Shown here: piece after piece, positions 1 through 5,491 of the stretch | Numbering within the stretch: position 1 is the stretch's first letter | Layout of the letters: each line of letters starts with the position of its first letter | Source of the DNA: Pseudomonadota bacterium | Lineage (GTDB): Bacteria > Myxococcota > Polyangia > Polyangiales > Polyangiaceae | Direction of reading: 5' to 3' | DNA: 6,844 nt | Assembly (NCBI GenBank): GCA_023419055.1 | Contig: JAEZYO010000228.1 | Coordinates: forward strand, 1 to 6,844 | Program-made: the position numbers and the translations under genes | Notes under the pieces: generated by a model | The model's database searches: none | What the model was told of the DNA's origin: nothing | The model's input: only the letters and a program-made list of their open reading frames with translations

Positions 1-317
1 CAGCGTGGGGCGATGCTCGCGCGATCAGGGTCGAGCCCCATCTCCTCCGCTGCGACGCGCACGAGTGAGGCCGGGAGGCGGAGGTGGAGGAGCTCGCTCG
101 CGTCGTCTTCGAACCACTCCTCGCTCAGCCCCGCTGGGAAGAGGTCAATCTGGTTGATACTGCGCACGCACCGGGACCCGGTCGGCAGACACGAAACCCG
201 CACCGGGCCGCCGGTATGCACCCTGACGTGGTGGTCCGCGCTCGCTCGGTGACGGTAGTGACCGACCACTGTCTTACGGAGCTCGATGCCGAGCCCTACC
301 CGTGGCGCGAGATTCAT
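1..317 (-). CDS. AraC-family transcriptional regulator, N-terminal part (runs off the left edge)
   Basis: The minus strand is open from an ATG at 317 to the window edge, about 105 codons, without a stop. The translation contains the stretch INQIDLFPAGLSEEWFEDDA, then LLHLRLPASLVRVAAEEMGL and DPDRASIAPR. This 'no-frills beta strand, PAG, W, LHLRL, A.E.GLDP.R..L.PR' pattern is what I recognise from the N-terminal sensing domain of many AraC/XylS regulators of about 280-300 aa. The C-terminal helix-turn-helix half would lie outside the window, so the DNA-binding part is not seen. Upstream in the same frame the DNA stays open to a TGA at 420-422 and has a GTG at 353, so the start could be further out; ATG 317 is my choice. 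The gene is divergent from the imine-reductase-like gene at 428, and by common arrangement it may control that gene and itself. The family call rests on recognition of this domain alone. Confidence 0.72.
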   Translation of the reverse strand, partial: MNLAPRVGLGIELRKTVVGHYRHRASADHHVRVHTGGPVRVSCLPTGSRCVRSINQIDLFPAGLSEEWFEDDASELLHLRLPASLVRVAAEEMGLDPDRASIAPR

Positions 318-328
318 CGCCGATGATT

Positions 329-418
329 CTAGCGCTGGAGGTAGTGGGCGCACGTGGAGTCGATTCGTGCTCTCACAACATCGGATCGTGCGCGACGGAG
401 TAGGGCCGCTGGCGCTAG
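329..418. repeat. Inverted repeat CTAGCGC / GCGCTAG flanking the divergent promoter region
   Basis: CTAGCGC at 329-335 and its exact reverse complement GCGCTAG at 412-418 lie 12 and 9 bases upstream of the two divergent start codons. The layout is therefore nearly symmetrical about the gap. The centres are 83 bp apart. The copies are seven bases long, short enough to arise by chance, but the symmetrical placement next to both starts makes a regulatory role possible. Confidence 0.3.
360..391. promoter_or_regulatory. Candidate AraC-type operator: 21-bp-period direct repeat in the divergent promoter region
   Basis: In the 110 bp between the divergent AraC-type regulator and the oxidoreductase, TCGATTCGTGC (360-370) recurs as TCGGATCGTGC (381-391). 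Nine of eleven bases match, and the period is exactly 21 bp, two helical turns on the same DNA face. AraC-family proteins commonly bind two direct half-sites with this kind of spacing. The pair sits near the middle of the gap, so it could serve both directions. I see no convincing -35/-10 pair for either gene. The operator role is inferred from spacing and context only. Confidence 0.4.
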
Positions 419-427
419 GTCACCAGC

Positions 428-1306
428 ATGAACCAACGAATCACGGTCCTCGGTACGGGAAGGATGGGCTCCGTCCTCGCTCTCACTCTCCTCGCAAAGG
501 GATACGCCGTAACGGTCTGGAACCGGACGGCATCCAAGGCGGAGGCTCTCACCGCGAAGGGCGTTCGCGTGGCGACCTCGGTCGAGGCCGCCGTCGCCGC
601 GGCCGACGTCGTCATCGGCAACGTGAGCGACTACGTCGTGAGTGACACGCTGACGCGGCCCGACACCGTGACGAAGGCCCTGCGGGGCAAGCTCTTCGTC
701 CAGCTCGCGACCGGGACACCGAGGCAGGCGAGGGAGGGTGCGGCGTGGGCACGCGAGCACGGAGTCCGCTACCTCGACGGCGCCATCATGGCGACGCCGG
801 ACTTCATCGGGACGCCGGGCTGCACGATCCTCTACTCGGGAGCAAAGGAGCTCTATGACCGCCACGCCGAGATCTTTTCGGCCCTCGGCGGCAACGCGCT
901 CCACGTCGGGAAGGAGGTAGGCCACGCCAACACGCTCGACGCCGCAATCCTGATCGTCCTCTGGGGCTCTCAGCTCGGGGCATGGCAGGGCGCAGCGATT
1001 TGCGAGGCCGAGGGCTTTCCGCTCGACGCCTTCGCGGCCGGCCTCGGCGCCACGATGCCCGTGCTCGAGGGCGCGCTGAAGGACGCGATCACGCGTATCG
1101 CGACGCGCCGCTTCGTCGCTGACGCGACGACCGCCGCCTCGGTCGACATCTGCCACGCGTGGGCCCGACTGATCGACGACATCAGTAGGGAGCACGGGAT
1201 CCACCGCGGCCTCACGGGCGTGCTCGACGGCATCTTCCGCCGCGCGCACGACGCTGGCCACGGAGCGGACGACCTCGCGTCGGCTTACCAGAGCATGCGA
1301 GGCTAG
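428..1306 (+). CDS. Imine-reductase-like NAD(P)-dependent oxidoreductase (6-phosphogluconate dehydrogenase / beta-hydroxyacid dehydrogenase superfamily)
   Basis: This 292-aa protein has an N-terminal Rossmann fold with G9-T-G11-R-M-G14, followed by WNRTASK (31-37). The Arg-Thr-Lys after the second strand is typical of NADPH-preferring members. The inter-domain segment LDGAIMATPDFIGTPG (116-131) followed by LYSG (135-138) matches the signature region of imine reductases (IREDs). The C-terminal helical half starts with GHANTLDAAILIVLWG; Asp171 falls where IREDs carry the Asp or Tyr linked to proton donation. IREDs are about 290-310 aa, so the length fits. They reduce cyclic imines or catalyse reductive amination, but native substrates are usually unknown. 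The best start is ATG 428, with only a weak AGGT upstream. It is divergent from an AraC-type regulator, and its stop overlaps that of the convergent DUF2934 gene. A different beta-hydroxyacid dehydrogenase activity is the main alternative. Confidence 0.85.
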   Translation: MNQRITVLGTGRMGSVLALTLLAKGYAVTVWNRTASKAEALTAKGVRVATSVEAAVAAADVVIGNVSDYVVSDTLTRPDTVTKALRGKLFVQLATGTPRQAREGAAWAREHGVRYLDGAIMATPDFIGTPGCTILYSGAKELYDRHAEIFSALGGNALHVGKEVGHANTLDAAILIVLWGSQLGAWQGAAICEAEGFPLDAFAAGLGATMPVLEGALKDAITRIATRRFVADATTAASVDICHAWARLIDDISREHGIHRGLTGVLDGIFRRAHDAGHGADDLASAYQSMRG

Positions 1307-1560
1307 AGTCTCCTGGATGCAGGGCGCGAGGGCGCGAGGCCCTTGGGCCACACGCTCGGCTCGCGGTCGCTGGCGCTGCCGCGAGCCTCGGCCTCGAGCT
1401 CGCTCCTCGCCGCGAACCAGTCCTCTCCGTCCTCCCAGAGTGGACAGCCTCGCTGTTGCCACCTCTCGAACGCGCGCTTGGCGATCTGCTCCTGAGCTAT
1501 CGTGGTTTCGTCGTGCTCGATCTCGCTTCCCGCGTCGACCATCTTGAGCGCGTTTTTCAT
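1303..1560 (-). CDS. DUF2934 domain small protein
   Basis: This 85-aa protein has the core QIAKRAFERWQQRGCPLWED followed by GEDWFAARSELEAE (about residues 25-58). It matches the DUF2934 pattern 'IA..AY..W...G.P.G...EDW..AE..L'. The domain is short, soluble and of unknown function. It often occurs alone in small proteins of proteobacteria and myxobacteria. The N-terminal 24 residues are acidic and the C-terminal tail is Pro/Arg/Ser-rich and probably disordered. The frame stays open upstream to a TTG at 1623, but ATG 1560 has GGAG (plus-strand 1567-1570) six bases ahead, so I start there. The stop TAG shares the CTAG at 1303-1306 with the stop of the convergent oxidoreductase. Nothing in the sequence ties it to that enzyme's function. 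Confidence 0.75.
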   Translation of the reverse strand: MKNALKMVDAGSEIEHDETTIAQEQIAKRAFERWQQRGCPLWEDGEDWFAARSELEAEARGSASDREPSVWPKGLAPSRPASRRL

Positions 1561-1566
1561 GCTTTG

Positions 1567-1570
1567 CTCC
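1567..1570 (-). promoter_or_regulatory. Shine-Dalgarno GGAG that decides the DUF2934 gene start
   Basis: On the minus strand GGAG lies six bases before ATG 1560. The alternative upstream TTG at 1623 has no comparable site, and the extra 21 residues it would add do not look like part of the domain. Confidence 0.55.
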
Positions 1571-1660
1571 GAGTTGACTCGCCCTCCGAGCGGGATTCTG
1601 CCGTGAACACCCGTGAAGGCCAAGCTTGCGTCAGGTGAATGGGGTTCGTGAAACGATTGA

Positions 1661-1706
1661 ACCGTTGCCCCTCGTCTAGGCCATCCACGCGACCGTTGGC
1701 GAGGGG
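1661..1706. repeat. Inverted repeat CCCCTCG / CGAGGGG with nested direct repeat ACCGTTG, in a divergent intergenic gap
   Basis: CCCCTCG (1668-1674) pairs perfectly with CGAGGGG (1700-1706) across a 25-base loop. Directly before each arm stands ACCGTTG (1661-1667 and 1692-1698), a 31-bp-period direct repeat. The block sits at the centre of the 210 bp between the DUF2934 gene and the 65-aa gene, which are transcribed apart from each other. The gap should hold both promoters. I cannot pick convincing -35/-10 boxes. The position favours an operator over a terminator: no gene ends here and no T-run follows. Confidence 0.35.
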
Positions 1707-1759
1707 AAATTCCGCGCGCCAGCCCTCGCTCTCGCTAGCCGTGGCGCTTGCCGGTGCTT

Positions 1760-1765
1760 AGGTGA
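1760..1765 (+). promoter_or_regulatory. Shine-Dalgarno AGGTGA for the 65-aa protein
   Basis: AGGTGA ends five bases before ATG 1771. It supports that ATG rather than the in-frame GTG at 1762, which lies inside the site. Confidence 0.5.
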
Positions 1766-1770
1766 CTAGT

Positions 1771-1968
1771 ATGGGCGACAAACACGGAAAGAAGCCTGTC
1801 CCGAGCGGCGAGTCGCGCCCCGCATCGCCGCAGAAGCCGCCGCCTGCTCCACGGAACGAGAAAGAGGCGAAGCCCGAGTCACCGGAGGACTACAGCGACC
1901 CGATCTGCGTCTGCGAGCCGGAGCCCTACTGGCAGGAGATCGCCGAGCGCCTCAAACGCGATTCCTGA
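1771..1968 (+). CDS. Small Pro/Lys/Glu-rich hypothetical protein (65 aa)
   Basis: I do not recognise a family. Residues 1-40 are highly charged and proline-rich (MGDKHGKKPVPSGES..., then QKPPPAP and NEKEAKPESPED) and are probably disordered. The C-terminal third is more ordered in look: YSDPICVCEPEPYWQEIAER (residues 41-60), with a C46-V-C48 pair and a short amphipathic end. There is no signal peptide or membrane segment. ATG 1771 has AGGTGA at good spacing. The gap upstream is shared with the divergent DUF2934 gene. After its TGA (1966-1968) the same frame continues open into a segment that resembles a regulator N-terminus, described separately. It may therefore be a truncated or fused product, but a plain small gene is simpler. 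The reading frame has normal codon use for the window. Confidence 0.5.
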   Translation: MGDKHGKKPVPSGESRPASPQKPPPAPRNEKEAKPESPEDYSDPICVCEPEPYWQEIAERLKRDS

Positions 1969-1986
1969 TCGGCAGCGGGCTACCGG

Positions 1987-2282
1987 TTGCTCGAGGGGAG
2001 CTTCGCTCCGGGCCGGTTGTCCGAGGCGCGGATGGCCCAGTTCGATCCATTGGCGCTGGCCGAGGTCTCCGAGGATGCAGCGGCGTTCGAGCGAGGGCTG
2101 CTCGGTGCCTTGCAGCGTGAAGTCGGCTTCGACGTTGGCTTTTGCGCCACTCTCGGCGCTCGGCCGACGACGCGCGCTCGGCTCTCGGGGATGTGCGCCT
2201 CCTGCCGGTGCTCGACCCTGGTGAAAGCTTCTCTCCGGACGCGCCGCGAGCTGTGGTCGTCCTCGCCAGCGCGGCGATGTAG
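1987..2282 (+). pseudogene. Remnant resembling the N-terminal region of a LuxR-type regulator, frame-broken
   Basis: The frame from about 1987 encodes RMAQFDPLALAEVSEDAAAF followed by ERGLLGALQREVGFDVGFCA. This 'F...L..LQREVGFDVGF' pattern recalls the N-terminal sensing region of some myxobacterial LuxR-type regulators. After about 2160-2190 that frame becomes Arg/Cys-rich and unlike protein. A different frame then gives GDVRLLPVLDPGESFSPDAP, RAVVVLASAAM and a TAG at 2280-2282, which again looks coding. No start codon with a good Shine-Dalgarno precedes it; only a TTG at 1987 is available. No helix-turn-helix domain follows. I read this as a decayed or error-containing gene fragment. Whether the two segments belong to one ancestral gene is unclear, and the family suggestion is weak. 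Confidence 0.35.
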
Positions 2283-2336
2283 GCGCCACCGGGCCGCCGT
2301 GGCGTAGGACTCGCCGTTCGTGAGAATCTTCTCGTG

Positions 2337-3219
2337 ATGCCTGGGCTGCCGCCTCGTCTCGTCCTCGAAGGGGAGATCACGTCGACTCGGTTCGGCGAAA
2401 GAGCAAGCAGCCGGATCGCTCCAGGCTGTTCGCGCTGCAGGGAGCTCGCTCGTGGAGTGGCGAGCCTTCGAGAACGCCTGTTCTTTCTCGATCGACCGAC
2501 AGGGACGGATCCTCGCTCGAGACACCGGGGACCTTCATCGAAAACGAGCGCGGCGCGATCGGGTGTTGGATCCTTCGGGCAAGGTCCTCCTTGAAAAGGA
2601 CCTCGGCCACTATGACCGCTTCAACCATTACGTTCGCCTCGACGGCGGAGAGGAGCTCTATTTCCTTCGCGGCTCGCCGCCCTCCTCGCATGAGGCGAAG
2701 CGCCTCTGCGGAATCGACCTTGGCGGGAGTGTTCGGGAGCGCATGGTCTGGGACCAAGAGAGTGAGCACTCGATGGAGGGCTGCGCCGCGTTTGGGCCCA
2801 GGCGGCTCACTCATCCGCGCCTACCGCGTGTACAATCCGAACCCCAGGGCATCGGAGGGCGCGCTCGAGCTTCGTCCGCTCTCGAGCGGGCGAGTCCCGT
2901 GGCGCGTGAGTCTCGATGCCGACGCGACGTCCCTGGTCATGAGCGCAGACCATCGGTACCTCGTCTTCGCACTGACCGACGGGCGGTTCGGCCTGGTCGA
3001 TACGAGCAGCGGCCAGATCTTGCACGACGAGAGACTTGCCGCCGACGGCGTACCCACGGTGGCCGCGGCGCTCGCCGTAGCGGCTCAGAGGCTGTTCGTC
3101 GGCACGCTGGATGGTCGGCTCCTTTCGTACGTCCTGGACGAGTCTCAAGTGCCCGAAAGCTCTCGATCGCTCGAGGGACCACGCGCGAGCGAGTCGGCCT
3201 GCAAAAAGAAAGCAACTGA
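2337..3219 (+). pseudogene. Beta-propeller-like (WD40/PQQ-type repeat) protein gene broken by several frameshifts
   Basis: No single frame spans this stretch, but protein-like segments chain across frames. They are MPGLPPRLVLEGEITSTRFG (from 2337), then LVEWRAFENACSFSIDRQGR to DTG (to about 2529), TFIENERGAIG (about 2531-2563), VLDPSGKVLLEKDLGHYDRF through MEGCAAFG (about 2563-2795), and GGSLIRAYRVYNP through DGRLLSYVL (about 2800-3140). The second half shows blade-like units such as YLVFALTDGRFGLVDTSSGQ and RLFVGTLDGRLLSYV, typical of WD40/PQQ-type propellers. The joined product would be near 270 aa, with no catalytic residues evident. The end is uncertain: one frame stops at 3217-3219, another runs on over the next gene. 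Switch points fall near 2391-2402, 2527-2531, 2561-2564 and 2793-2801, several in G-runs. Real decay and sequence errors are both possible. Confidence 0.55.
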
Positions 3220-3245
3220 CCCCGGGGCGTCACCGACCTGGGATC

Positions 3246-3914
3246 ATGGCCGATCCCATTCAGAACAGTTCCTACAACTACACCCCCGACTACTCTCCTA
3301 TCGACGGTCCTCCTGTCTCGGACAGTGAGGGCGAGGTGCTCGAATGTCGCGGAGAGAGCGATTTTACATTCGAAGAGGAAGAGGGGCCGCGGGGCGACTC
3401 TGGTCCCAAGAAGATCCCCGGTAACAACGCCGAGCGCACGAGTGCCCGTACGGAGAAGGGGCCCTACGCCGATTTCGACTTCACCGAGGATGCGGTGTTC
3501 GGAGCGGCCGCGCTCGAGAAGTACCGTAACCCTGACTCGGGCTTCGAGCAGGAGATAGGCAGCGTGTCGGTCCAGCTAGGAGGCCAGATGGAGGCGCAGG
3601 GCGCCGTCGGGCGCTTCGGGTACACGGGAGACGGGGACAGCTTCGTGGTCGACATGCTCACGGCGAAAATGGCTGGAGGCGCGCACAACGACGACGGTAG
3701 CATCGGCTTCAACGCGAGCGCGGGCGCGACCCTGATCGGTGCCGAAGGCACGCTCGATCTCGGCGATCAGGACAGCATCACGTTCGGGCTCGCGGCGTCG
3801 GTCGGCGGTGGCCTCAGCGTGGGGCTCAGAGACGGAGACCACGACGGCGCCTTCGAATTTTGCTTCAAGGTCAGCGCCGGCCCTCTGACGATCGGAGCTT
3901 GTGGGGAAGACTGA
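3246..3914 (+). CDS. Acidic, glycine-rich beta-type hypothetical protein (222 aa)
   Basis: I cannot assign a family. ATG 3246 starts MADPIQNSSYNYTPDYSPID. I prefer it because the codons upstream in frame read as basic, non-protein-like sequence; its Shine-Dalgarno is weak. Residues 1-75 are polar, proline- and acid-rich (an EEEE run near 43-46) and probably disordered. Residues 105-220 alternate Gly/Ala with hydrophobics in strand-like units (SVSVQLGGQMEAQGAVGRFG; GSIGFNASAGATLIGAEGTL; ITFGLAASVGGGLSVGLRDG) and end AGPLTIGACGED. That pattern resembles the repeated beta segments seen in large secreted or polymorphic-toxin-type proteins, here standing alone. D196-G-D198-H-D200-G with E204 looks like a DxDxDG calcium loop. 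There are three cysteines (34, 206, 219), no signal peptide and no membrane helix. It sits 27 bp after the broken propeller gene on the same strand, so they may once have been cotranscribed. Confidence 0.7.
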   Translation: MADPIQNSSYNYTPDYSPIDGPPVSDSEGEVLECRGESDFTFEEEEGPRGDSGPKKIPGNNAERTSARTEKGPYADFDFTEDAVFGAAALEKYRNPDSGFEQEIGSVSVQLGGQMEAQGAVGRFGYTGDGDSFVVDMLTAKMAGGAHNDDGSIGFNASAGATLIGAEGTLDLGDQDSITFGLAASVGGGLSVGLRDGDHDGAFEFCFKVSAGPLTIGACGED

Positions 3915-4231
3915 TCCTCGGAGCATCCGCCTTACGATCGCGTACAGGGCAAGCTCCGTGCCGGGTACCAGATGCCGCTCGTCGAGCGCCTGTTGGGCAT
4001 GGTGTTTGCCATTGGCGCTGTCGTCTCGTTTGGCATGGCCGACGAGAACGTGATGCAGTCGGAGACTGCGCGCTGGTGGCTCGCGCGCTTTCTGACGTGT
4101 CCCCGGTGGGTGGTCGAAGTTTCGTCATCTTCTCGCGGTTTCCGCTATAGGAGACCGTACTTCCGAGGGATCGAGGGATACGCGGCGCTCCGCGCCGAAC
4201 TGCAACGGCCCTACGCCAAGGAGTCGCCTGC
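3915..4231 (+). other. 317 bp without a confident gene; one unassigned open frame
   Basis: An open frame from ATG 3972 begins MPLVERLLGMVFAIGAVVSF, a possible single membrane segment. It continues through RRPYFRGIEGYAALRAELQR and does not stop until 4415, inside the next gene in another frame. Parts look protein-like, but the 184-bp overlap and lack of a Shine-Dalgarno argue against a complete gene; a decayed small gene is possible. Just after the preceding stop, CGGAGC (3919-3924) and GCTCCG (3953-3958) can pair around TACG-ATCG-CGTA (3933-3944). No T-run follows, so this is a poor terminator candidate. A promoter for the DUF4336 gene should lie here, but I see no clear boxes. Confidence 0.3.
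4218..4223 (+). promoter_or_regulatory. Strong Shine-Dalgarno AAGGAG for the DUF4336 gene
   Basis: AAGGAG ends eight bases before ATG 4232. It is the best ribosome-binding site in the window and fixes that start. Confidence 0.65.
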
Positions 4232-4933
4232 ATGCCCAACAGCGCTCTCACCGCCGTCATCGATGACAAGATCTGGGTTCTGGATCGTCCGGTCTGGTTC
4301 AGCGGCGCTCGACTGCGCGCCAGGACCACGCTGGTGCGCCTCGATAACGGCAATCTACTGCTCCACACACCGGCGCCTCCTACCGCTGCGTTGGCGGAGG
4401 AGCTACGAGCACTAGGGAAAGTGCAGTGGCTGGTGGTACCCAATCGCTGGCACCACTTGGGGACACCCGCGGCGGCGGCTCATTTTTCCGAGGCGCAGGT
4501 GGTGGGGCCGGCATCCGCGCTCGAGCGGAACAAGGCGTTGAAACTCGACGTCGACATCCACGAGGCCCAATTCCGGGAGCAAGTTCCGGAGTTCGAGCTC
4601 TTGCCGCTTTCGGGCGTGCCCTTCTGGGACGAGACGGTGCTTTATCATCGACCGACGCAAACCCTGCTCGGCGCGGACATCGTGTGCTGGGCCAACGGGA
4701 ACGACCATTGGTCCTGGCGTTTTGGCGCGCGTGTTACGGGCTGCTGGGAGCGGGTGCGCATGCCTCCGGACGCGAGAAAGAAGATCGTGGATAGGAGCGC
4801 GGTAGCGCGCTCCATCCAGGCCATGCTGGACCGGCCGGCCCAACGTCTCATCGTCGGGCACGGTGACGTGATCGAAGGGGATTGGCGCGATCGCCTCGCA
4901 AGTGCCTACCGCCTCGAAGGCGTCGGAGTGTAG
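4232..4933 (+). CDS. DUF4336 family protein (metallo-beta-lactamase-like fold)
   Basis: This 233-aa protein begins with DDKIWVLDRPVWFSGARLRA (11-30) and TTLVRLDNGNLLLHTPAPPT, the DUF4336 opening in which a strand pair is followed by 'L.vhsP.p'. LGKVQWLVVPNRWHHLGTPA (61-80) contains the family hallmark N71..H74-H75. LYHRPTQTLLGADIVCW (137-153) supplies D149, and IVGHGDVI (207-214) supplies H210. This His-His...Asp...His order follows the metal-ligand layout of the metallo-beta-lactamase superfamily, but the first HxHxDH motif is reduced to N..HH, as usual for DUF4336. The function is unknown; a hydrolase-type role is only a family guess. There is no signal peptide or membrane segment, so it is probably cytoplasmic. 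Start ATG 4232 has AAGGAG upstream. The next gene follows on the same strand after 115 bp, so cotranscription is possible but unproven. Confidence 0.8.
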   Translation: MPNSALTAVIDDKIWVLDRPVWFSGARLRARTTLVRLDNGNLLLHTPAPPTAALAEELRALGKVQWLVVPNRWHHLGTPAAAAHFSEAQVVGPASALERNKALKLDVDIHEAQFREQVPEFELLPLSGVPFWDETVLYHRPTQTLLGADIVCWANGNDHWSWRFGARVTGCWERVRMPPDARKKIVDRSAVARSIQAMLDRPAQRLIVGHGDVIEGDWRDRLASAYRLEGVGV

Positions 4934-5048
4934 GGGAGCACTGCCGCTTTCAACGCGAGCTTTTTCGCCCGAGCGTCAGTCCGGGCGTCAGGGGAATCTT
5001 TCGCTTGCCGTGTCGCAGTCGGCATGCTTCTTCCGGGACCTATCGACC

Positions 5049-5471
5049 ATGAAGATCCATCCCTACCTGAACTTCCCGGGGACCGCCGAAGAGGCCATGC
5101 GCTTTTACGAGAAGTGCCTGGGAGGCAAGCTGTCCGAGGTGCACCGTTTCGGCACGATGCCGGGCGCGGACCAGCTCCCCGAGGCAGCGCGGAACCGAGT
5201 GATGCACGTCGGCCTCGACCTTTCCGGCGGTTTCATGATCATGGCGAGCGACACGATGGAAGGTATGGGGCCGCCCTATGTCGCCGGCACCAACATGACC
5301 GTCTCCATCCACCCTTCGAGCCGTGAAGAGGCCGATCGGATCTTCGCGGCGCTCGCGCAGGGCGGCCAGGTGACCATGCCGCTCGCCGACCAGTTCTGGG
5401 GGGATTACTACGGCGCGCTCACCGATCGCTTCGGCGTTCAATGGATGGTGAACTTCCACTCGGGCGCTTAG
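5049..5471 (+). CDS. PhnB/YjdN-like VOC-fold (glyoxalase/bleomycin-resistance superfamily) protein
   Basis: This 140-aa protein starts MKIHPYLNFPGTAEEAMRFY, the standard PhnB-type opening, followed by EKCLGGKLSEVHRFG. The second strand region is VMHVGLDLSGGFMIMASD (51-68). The C-terminal half contains TVSIHPSSREEADRIFAAL and QFWGDYYGALTDRFGVQWMV (115-134), the conserved WG..YG...D.FGV.W signature of this family. Two beta-alpha-beta-beta-beta modules give the VOC fold, and the length is normal. Such proteins are often annotated as 3-demethylubiquinone methyltransferase-like or glyoxalase, but the reaction of this group is not established. The frame is open upstream to 4902, but homology begins exactly at ATG 5049, so I start there. 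It lies 115 bp after the DUF4336 gene and ends 20 bp from the convergent membrane-protein gene. Confidence 0.87.
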   Translation: MKIHPYLNFPGTAEEAMRFYEKCLGGKLSEVHRFGTMPGADQLPEAARNRVMHVGLDLSGGFMIMASDTMEGMGPPYVAGTNMTVSIHPSSREEADRIFAALAQGGQVTMPLADQFWGDYYGALTDRFGVQWMVNFHSGA

Positions 5472-5491
5472 AGCCGGGTCTTGAGCGACTG

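Noticed and set aside
13..326. Two short plus-strand open frames at the left edge
   Set aside because: The minus strand here reads as a continuous AraC-type domain to the window edge. The plus-strand products have no recognisable pattern.
329..1462. Long open frame (377 codons) on the minus strand opposite the oxidoreductase
   Set aside because: Its product is Arg/Ala/Val-rich with no domain-like pattern, and it lies exactly antisense to a well-supported gene. High-GC genes commonly leave such open antisense frames.
2377..2814. 145-codon minus-strand frame opposite the broken propeller gene
   Set aside because: It mirrors the plus-strand segments that read as beta-propeller blades. Codon-position composition favours the plus strand.
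3919..3958. CGGAGC...GCTCCG stem after the 222-aa gene as a terminator
   Set aside because: The stem is six base pairs with a 28-base loop and has no T-run, so it is too weak to call.
3871..4443. 190-codon minus-strand frame over the stretch before the DUF4336 gene
   Set aside because: The translation is Ser/Arg-rich and low in ordered pattern, overlaps two supported plus-strand genes, and has no ribosome-binding site that stands out.
4973..4996. Short direct repeat GCGTCAG between the DUF4336 and VOC genes
   Set aside because: Two seven-base copies at close spacing in GC-rich DNA are easily chance, and no promoter boxes accompany them.
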